This document shows, one piece after another, positions 60,722 through 64,000 of a stretch of DNA of 64,000 nt. The notes beneath the pieces are model-generated. The model saw only the letters and a list, made by a program, of their open reading frames with translations, was not told where the DNA came from and did no database searches. The DNA comes from Eubacterium callanderi (GTDB taxonomy: Bacteria; Bacillota; Clostridia; Eubacteriales; Eubacteriaceae): NCBI RefSeq assembly GCF_900142645.1, contig NZ_FRBP01000010.1, positions 124,001 to 188,000 on the forward strand, in the 5' to 3' direction. Each line of letters opens with the position of its first letter. Position 1 is the first letter of the stretch. A program made the translations under genes and the position numbers.

Positions 60722-61296
60722 CTCACCTGTTCTTTTTTATTTTGCTTTTCCGGTGTCAAAAATTGTGGAACTTCCGGAAATCCAATGGTATCCACATAAT
60801 AGGCCCGGGTTTGTCCACCTCTGTGAAAAACCAGTACGTCCCCTAAAGATAACGCGTGTATTCTATTTCTAAAGGGCCGATCATCCATGTTGTGCTGCAT
60901 ATACAAATCTTCCTGATTCACATCTGCTGCTAAAACAGCCATATAGACGCAGGCATAATCCTCTGGTTTGATTTTTGTACGGGCTTCTGCATAGGTGCAA
61001 AAACCATAATCGGTATTCATCCTGTCGGGAATCTGGTAAATTTCATAGTAATCCATCACGTCCTTTTCCTTTGGCTGCGTGGGAAAATACCGCGCGCCGA
61101 TTGCTTCCATGCGTTTGGCATACTCGTGGATATGAAAAACATTCCGTCCAATCTTTGTATGGTAGTCGTCCAGATAGTAGCATTGATGGGTATTGGTTGT
61201 TCCATCAAGCCGCGTCTCGGTAATCAAACCGCTGTCCTGTAACGTGAACAAGTCATTGTACCGGGTATCAATAAACCGTATCATTGGTGCTGTCAT
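60718..61296 (-). CDS. YodL-domain-like protein
   Basis: A 192-residue protein whose C-terminal part (RIHALSLGDVLVFHRGGQTRAYYVDTIGFPEVPQFL) matches the YodL domain wording of Firmicute conjugative elements. The N-terminal half is unrecognised. Overlaps its neighbours on both sides (four bases and 29 bases). Confidence 0.65.
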   Translation of the reverse strand: MTAPMIRFIDTRYNDLFTLQDSGLITETRLDGTTNTHQCYYLDDYHTKIGRNVFHIHEYAKRMEAIGARYFPTQPKEKDVMDYYEIYQIPDRMNTDYGFCTYAEARTKIKPEDYACVYMAVLAADVNQEDLYMQHNMDDRPFRNRIHALSLGDVLVFHRGGQTRAYYVDTIGFPEVPQFLTPEKQNKKEQVR

Positions 61297-61534
61297 GTGC
61301 TTTTGCTCCTTCCTCTTTTTTCTTTTCTTTTTGCTCTGTGGTGCCTAAATAGGTGACAACTTTACCCGCTTTGACACTCTTTTGCAGCTCGTCGAACTGG
61401 ACAAGCTCGGAGACCGACACGCCGGGCAAGGCCAGCATTTCAGTCATGGTCATGCCCGCAATGGCCTTTTCGGTGTTGTAGCCTGCTTCGATCAGGCGCG
61501 TTAAAGCCCTGAAACCTTTGGTGTTTTTCGCCAT
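61268..61534 (-). CDS. Small accessory protein, unrecognised
   Basis: An 88-residue protein, MAKNTKGFRALTRLIEAGYN start, helical, with a lysine/glutamate-rich tail. Overlaps the YodL-like gene by 29 bases. No family known to me. Confidence 0.6.
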   Translation of the reverse strand: MAKNTKGFRALTRLIEAGYNTEKAIAGMTMTEMLALPGVSVSELVQFDELQKSVKAGKVVTYLGTTEQKEKKKEEGAKAHDSTNDTVY

Positions 61535-61545
61535 GGCCCTACTCC

Positions 61546-61833
61546 TTACGGTTCATCCTTGAAACATCCGCGGACAAAATTGCCGTTGGCATCATAGTTA
61601 TCTGGATTCGCGGCGGGTGATGACCATCCAAACAAAGAACCGCCGACCATGGCAGCTGTCTGAGCCTTGGTGATCCCAGCCTTTCGGTTGGCCCGCTCGG
61701 CAATGGCCCGGTTTGTAAGCATATCCGGTGTGGACAGCTCGGACGGAAAATAGCCTTTTTCATTTTTTCGGATGGTGACAAGCTCTCCGGTGGAGCGTAG
61801 TGTGTTATAGCACTGTTCTGGTAACTTATTCAT
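61546..61833 (-). CDS. Small accessory protein, unrecognised
   Basis: A 95-residue protein (MNKLPEQCYNTLRSTGELV start). IAERANRKAGITKAQTAAMVGGSLFGW suggests a helical segment. Overlaps the next upstream gene by eight bases; no family known. Confidence 0.6.
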   Translation of the reverse strand: MNKLPEQCYNTLRSTGELVTIRKNEKGYFPSELSTPDMLTNRAIAERANRKAGITKAQTAAMVGGSLFGWSSPAANPDNYDANGNFVRGCFKDEP

Positions 61834-62095
61834 TTTCGCTCTGCTCCTTTCGCATTTTCCACATTTCTTTATTTCTTTGTACCTTTAATTCTTTGAGTGC
61901 CCGGCGGCACAAATCTTCAACAGCTTCCTGATGATGGTTTTTATAATGGCCATAATTGTATCCCTGGGCTTCGGTTTTTTTCCAAACCACATAGGGATAG
62001 GGCAGCTTTTCACTGTGTCCGATGACGAAAGCGGTATTCCCGACTTGGATGCTGTCGGTGATCTGATAGCCTTTGTTTTCCTGTTTTTCCATCAA
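61826..62095 (-). CDS. Small accessory protein, unrecognised
   Basis: An 89-residue protein; ITDSIQVGNTAFVIGHSEKLPYPYVVWKK resembles a short segment of the 201-residue neighbour (ITQAIDIHRRMVIFGE), suggesting a common origin. Overlaps that gene by four bases. Confidence 0.6.
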   Translation of the reverse strand: MMEKQENKGYQITDSIQVGNTAFVIGHSEKLPYPYVVWKKTEAQGYNYGHYKNHHQEAVEDLCRRALKELKVQRNKEMWKMRKEQSENE

Positions 62096-62673
62096 CGTGT
62101 TTCTCCTTTCCGGTTTTTCTCATTTTTTTCAAATTGGCAGACCACTTCCTTTGCCCAATCCGGCTGATATTCAGACTTGATCACACCCAGAATATCCCCG
62201 TAAAAGCAGCACATCTCCCGGCCATCATAAAGCCGCCTGAACACCATACTGTTTTTGGAAGGGGTTTGATCGGCGATCACATAGCCGATTTGTTTCGGAC
62301 CAATGCGATCTTCTGGTCGAAACCGCATGGGGTCAATGGCAACCATCTGACCCCGGATGCCGGTATTCTCCTGATAAGAAACACACATTTCCCGGGTAAT
62401 AACATCCAGCGGCACGTCCATTTCCTGTTGTTCGGCCCGCACTTTGTCGATCTGACCCTGCACACGCTGTAAAAACAGTTCCATCATTTCCAGATAATCG
62501 CCAGTTTGCATTTCTGAATAAGCATCCTTTAATAGCAAAGGCTCATAATAGCCGCACAAAAACGCGGTCGGTTTATCATCTGACCGACATTCTCCAAAAA
62601 TAACCATACGCCTGTGAATATCAATGGCCTGTGTGATCTGATAATCTTTGTACATCCAATCTGTTTCTAACAT
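62092..62673 (-). CDS. Accessory protein, unrecognised
   Basis: About 193 residues from the ATG at 62673, where AGGAGG lies upstream; the frame is open to 62697. ITQAIDIHRRMVIFGECRSDDKPTAFLCGY matches part of the smaller upstream-operon protein; the rest is unrecognised. It follows the ParB gene by 55 bases. Confidence 0.65.
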   Translation of the reverse strand: MLETDWMYKDYQITQAIDIHRRMVIFGECRSDDKPTAFLCGYYEPLLLKDAYSEMQTGDYLEMMELFLQRVQGQIDKVRAEQQEMDVPLDVITREMCVSYQENTGIRGQMVAIDPMRFRPEDRIGPKQIGYVIADQTPSKNSMVFRRLYDGREMCCFYGDILGVIKSEYQPDWAKEVVCQFEKNEKNRKGETR

Positions 62674-62727
62674 CTTTGTTCCTCCTTTGAACGTCAACAG
62701 GCGGCATTTCTGCCGCCCTGAATCCTG

Positions 62728-63654
62728 TTACCGCTCCATCTGCTTCTGGCGTTTCTGATAAAGCTCCAACGCCTTGATGATGGTATCTTCAATTTTTTTG
62801 TCAGTGGTTCCTTTCCTGAAATACTTGCTGATTTTTTCTTTCTGAATTTTGATGGTTTCCTTCTGGTTGGGCTTGACCTCTTTCATGATGGATAAAATGA
62901 CGTTGTTTGTGAGCTTTCCTTCCTTGGAGAACTGTTTCAGCTTGGTGGACTGTGTCAGTGAGGGGGTACATTCCTCGCTCTCCATCACTTCTAAAAGCTG
63001 TTTTTGCTCGGCAGGCTTCAGGTAGGACAGTTCCACCGCGGGCCGGAACGCGATTCTCCCCTCATCCACCATGTCCAAAATAGGGGAATCCAGTTCGGTT
63101 AAGCGGATATAACGCTGAATTTGTCTACCGCTATCACCAGATTCTTTACCAACAATTTCAGCACTCTCAGACTTTCCGACCACTGGTCGGGAAGTTTCGT
63201 CCATCTTTTTTCCCTGATGTTTTAAAGCCTCTAATTTCATTTTATATGCGTAAGCCTTCTCAGATGGCAATATATTCTCTCTTTGCAGATTAGAATCCAC
63301 CATCAAAATGGTTGCTTCATCATCCGTCAGATTTCGGACAATACAGGGGATCGTGGTTTTTTCTGCAATCTCAGAAGCCATTTTTCTTCGGTGGCCGGAG
63401 ACCATCTCGTATCCCCCGCCTTCTTTCGGCCTGACCAAAGCGGGCGACAGTACCCCGTATTCTCTGATGCTCTCGACCATCTCGCTCATGGCTTCATCCA
63501 TCTGAAGCTTAAAAGGATGGTCAGGAAAGCTTGATATTTCCTCGATGGGAATTTCCATGACTTTTTCCAGCCCATCATTCTGCCGTTCCGCATCGGTTTT
63601 AAACAGGTCATCGGCACTGGGAAGCGGCATGTTTATCTTTTTGTTTGCTGCCAT
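62728..63654 (-). CDS. ParB/Spo0J-type partition protein
   Basis: A 308-residue ParB. The N-terminal nuclease/CTP-like fold holds SPALVRPKEGGGYEMVSGHRRKMASEIAEKTTIPCIVR, including the GHRR motif, and the DNA-binding HTH follows (SGRQIQRYIRLTEL). It overlaps the ParA gene by 47 bases. ParAB may stabilise the circular form of the element after excision. Confidence 0.88.
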   Translation of the reverse strand: MAANKKINMPLPSADDLFKTDAERQNDGLEKVMEIPIEEISSFPDHPFKLQMDEAMSEMVESIREYGVLSPALVRPKEGGGYEMVSGHRRKMASEIAEKTTIPCIVRNLTDDEATILMVDSNLQRENILPSEKAYAYKMKLEALKHQGKKMDETSRPVVGKSESAEIVGKESGDSGRQIQRYIRLTELDSPILDMVDEGRIAFRPAVELSYLKPAEQKQLLEVMESEECTPSLTQSTKLKQFSKEGKLTNNVILSIMKEVKPNQKETIKIQKEKISKYFRKGTTDKKIEDTIIKALELYQKRQKQMER

Positions 63655-64000
63655 GGGTAATCACCTCCCTCGTCAAAGCTTTGTAAGCTTCACAGATTTT
63701 TGTTCCCTTGTCATAGGTGTAAATGCTTTTGGCCGCTGCACTGGTCTCTGCTGCCTTTGTAGCCCGTGGAATGGCATTGCGGAAAATATAAAGCTGTTTT
63801 CCGTACTGCTCATGGAGTGCTTCGGCCACCTCTTTGGTCATGTTGGTGTTTATATCGGCCATGGTAATGAGTGCGCCTTCAACCTTTAAATTGGGGTTGA
63901 TCTGCCGCTTAACCTTGTTGATGGACTGGATCAGCTGGGTCATCCCATTGAGGGCCAGATACTGGGCCTGCACGGGAATGATGATGCTGTCGGCCGCGGC
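63608..64000 (-). CDS. ParA/Soj-type ATPase (5' end outside window)
   Basis: About 130 C-terminal residues are visible; the coding frame continues past the right edge (AAADSIIIPVQAQYLALNGMTQLIQSI). The Walker A region is not in the window, but the text matches ParA/Soj (VEGALITMADINTNMTKEVAEAL). It acts with ParB in partition. Because it is cut off, an internal ATG at 63973 should not be taken as the start. Confidence 0.85.
   Translation of the reverse strand, partial: AAADSIIIPVQAQYLALNGMTQLIQSINKVKRQINPNLKVEGALITMADINTNMTKEVAEALHEQYGKQLYIFRNAIPRATKAAETSAAAKSIYTYDKGTKICEAYKALTREVITHGSKQKDKHAASQCR

Noticed and set aside
1-64000. CRISPR arrays, insertion sequences or rRNA genes
   Set aside because: No regularly spaced repeats, transposase genes or rRNA sequences were seen.

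Overview
The window looks like a Eubacteriaceae-type anaerobic Firmicute chromosome (Eubacterium limosum / callanderi group is my guess) carrying an integrated conjugative element. The guess rests on the mix of ferredoxin-linked amino-acid fermentation enzymes, a cobalamin mutase, Gram-positive sortase pili and Tn1549-like transfer genes. No rRNA or species marker is present, so the organism is inferred.

Region 1 (1-14.4 kb, all minus strand) is a catabolic cluster. In transcription order it encodes a four-subunit 2-oxoacid:ferredoxin oxidoreductase, a 4-hydroxybutyryl-CoA dehydratase (AbfD) homologue with all four cluster ligands, an aminotransferase, glutamate dehydrogenase, a MutL-type reactivator, a fused B12-dependent carbon-skeleton mutase, an IclR and a GntR regulator, a DUF362 protein and a D-2-hydroxyacid dehydrogenase cut by the window start. 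Transamination with glutamate recycling, oxidative decarboxylation to an acyl-CoA, radical dehydration and a B12 rearrangement would make a coherent amino-acid fermentation, but the substrate is not identifiable. A near-identical palindromic operator lies upstream of both the first operon and the DUF362 gene.

Region 2 (14.7-27.4 kb) holds a small membrane protein, endonuclease III, a twice-frameshifted PucR-type regulator, a GcvT-family protein, and a pilus operon (EAL phosphodiesterase, VWA tip pilin, backbone pilin, class C sortase) divergent from an unrecognised HTH protein across a promoter region rich in inverted repeats.

Region 3 (27.5 kb to the end) is an integrative conjugative element joined to a tRNA-Ser(GCU) gene that has lost its 5' acceptor strand. 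The end module has a tyrosine integrase, a putative excisionase and a sigma-like regulator. The cargo (30.9-44.8 kb) comprises a MoxR/VWA chaperone pair, an arsenic island (ArsC, ArsD, ArsR, ArsA, a second degenerate ArsD, a second ArsR, but no ArsB/Acr3 pump) and an unusual redox operon. That operon encodes a DUF2703 protein, an HdrA N-domain-like protein, a ferredoxin, a DGC-domain protein fused to a lipoyl H-protein, two more DGC proteins and a Nudix hydrolase; a cysteine desulfurase and an Fe-S protein lie beside it. This lipoyl/DGC/Hdr-like module is my best candidate for an undescribed system.

Between cargo and transfer genes is a 1.4 kb gene-poor stretch with two related small RNA genes, each with its own promoter, a shared fold and a U-tract. 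The transfer genes (46.2-64 kb, read right to left) run ParA, ParB, accessory small proteins, ArdA/DUF3846 proteins, a candidate oriT, MobC, relaxase, PcfB, VirD4, VirB2-like, VirB6-like, PrgI, VirB4 and a CwlT-like hydrolase. The far end of the element lies beyond the window.
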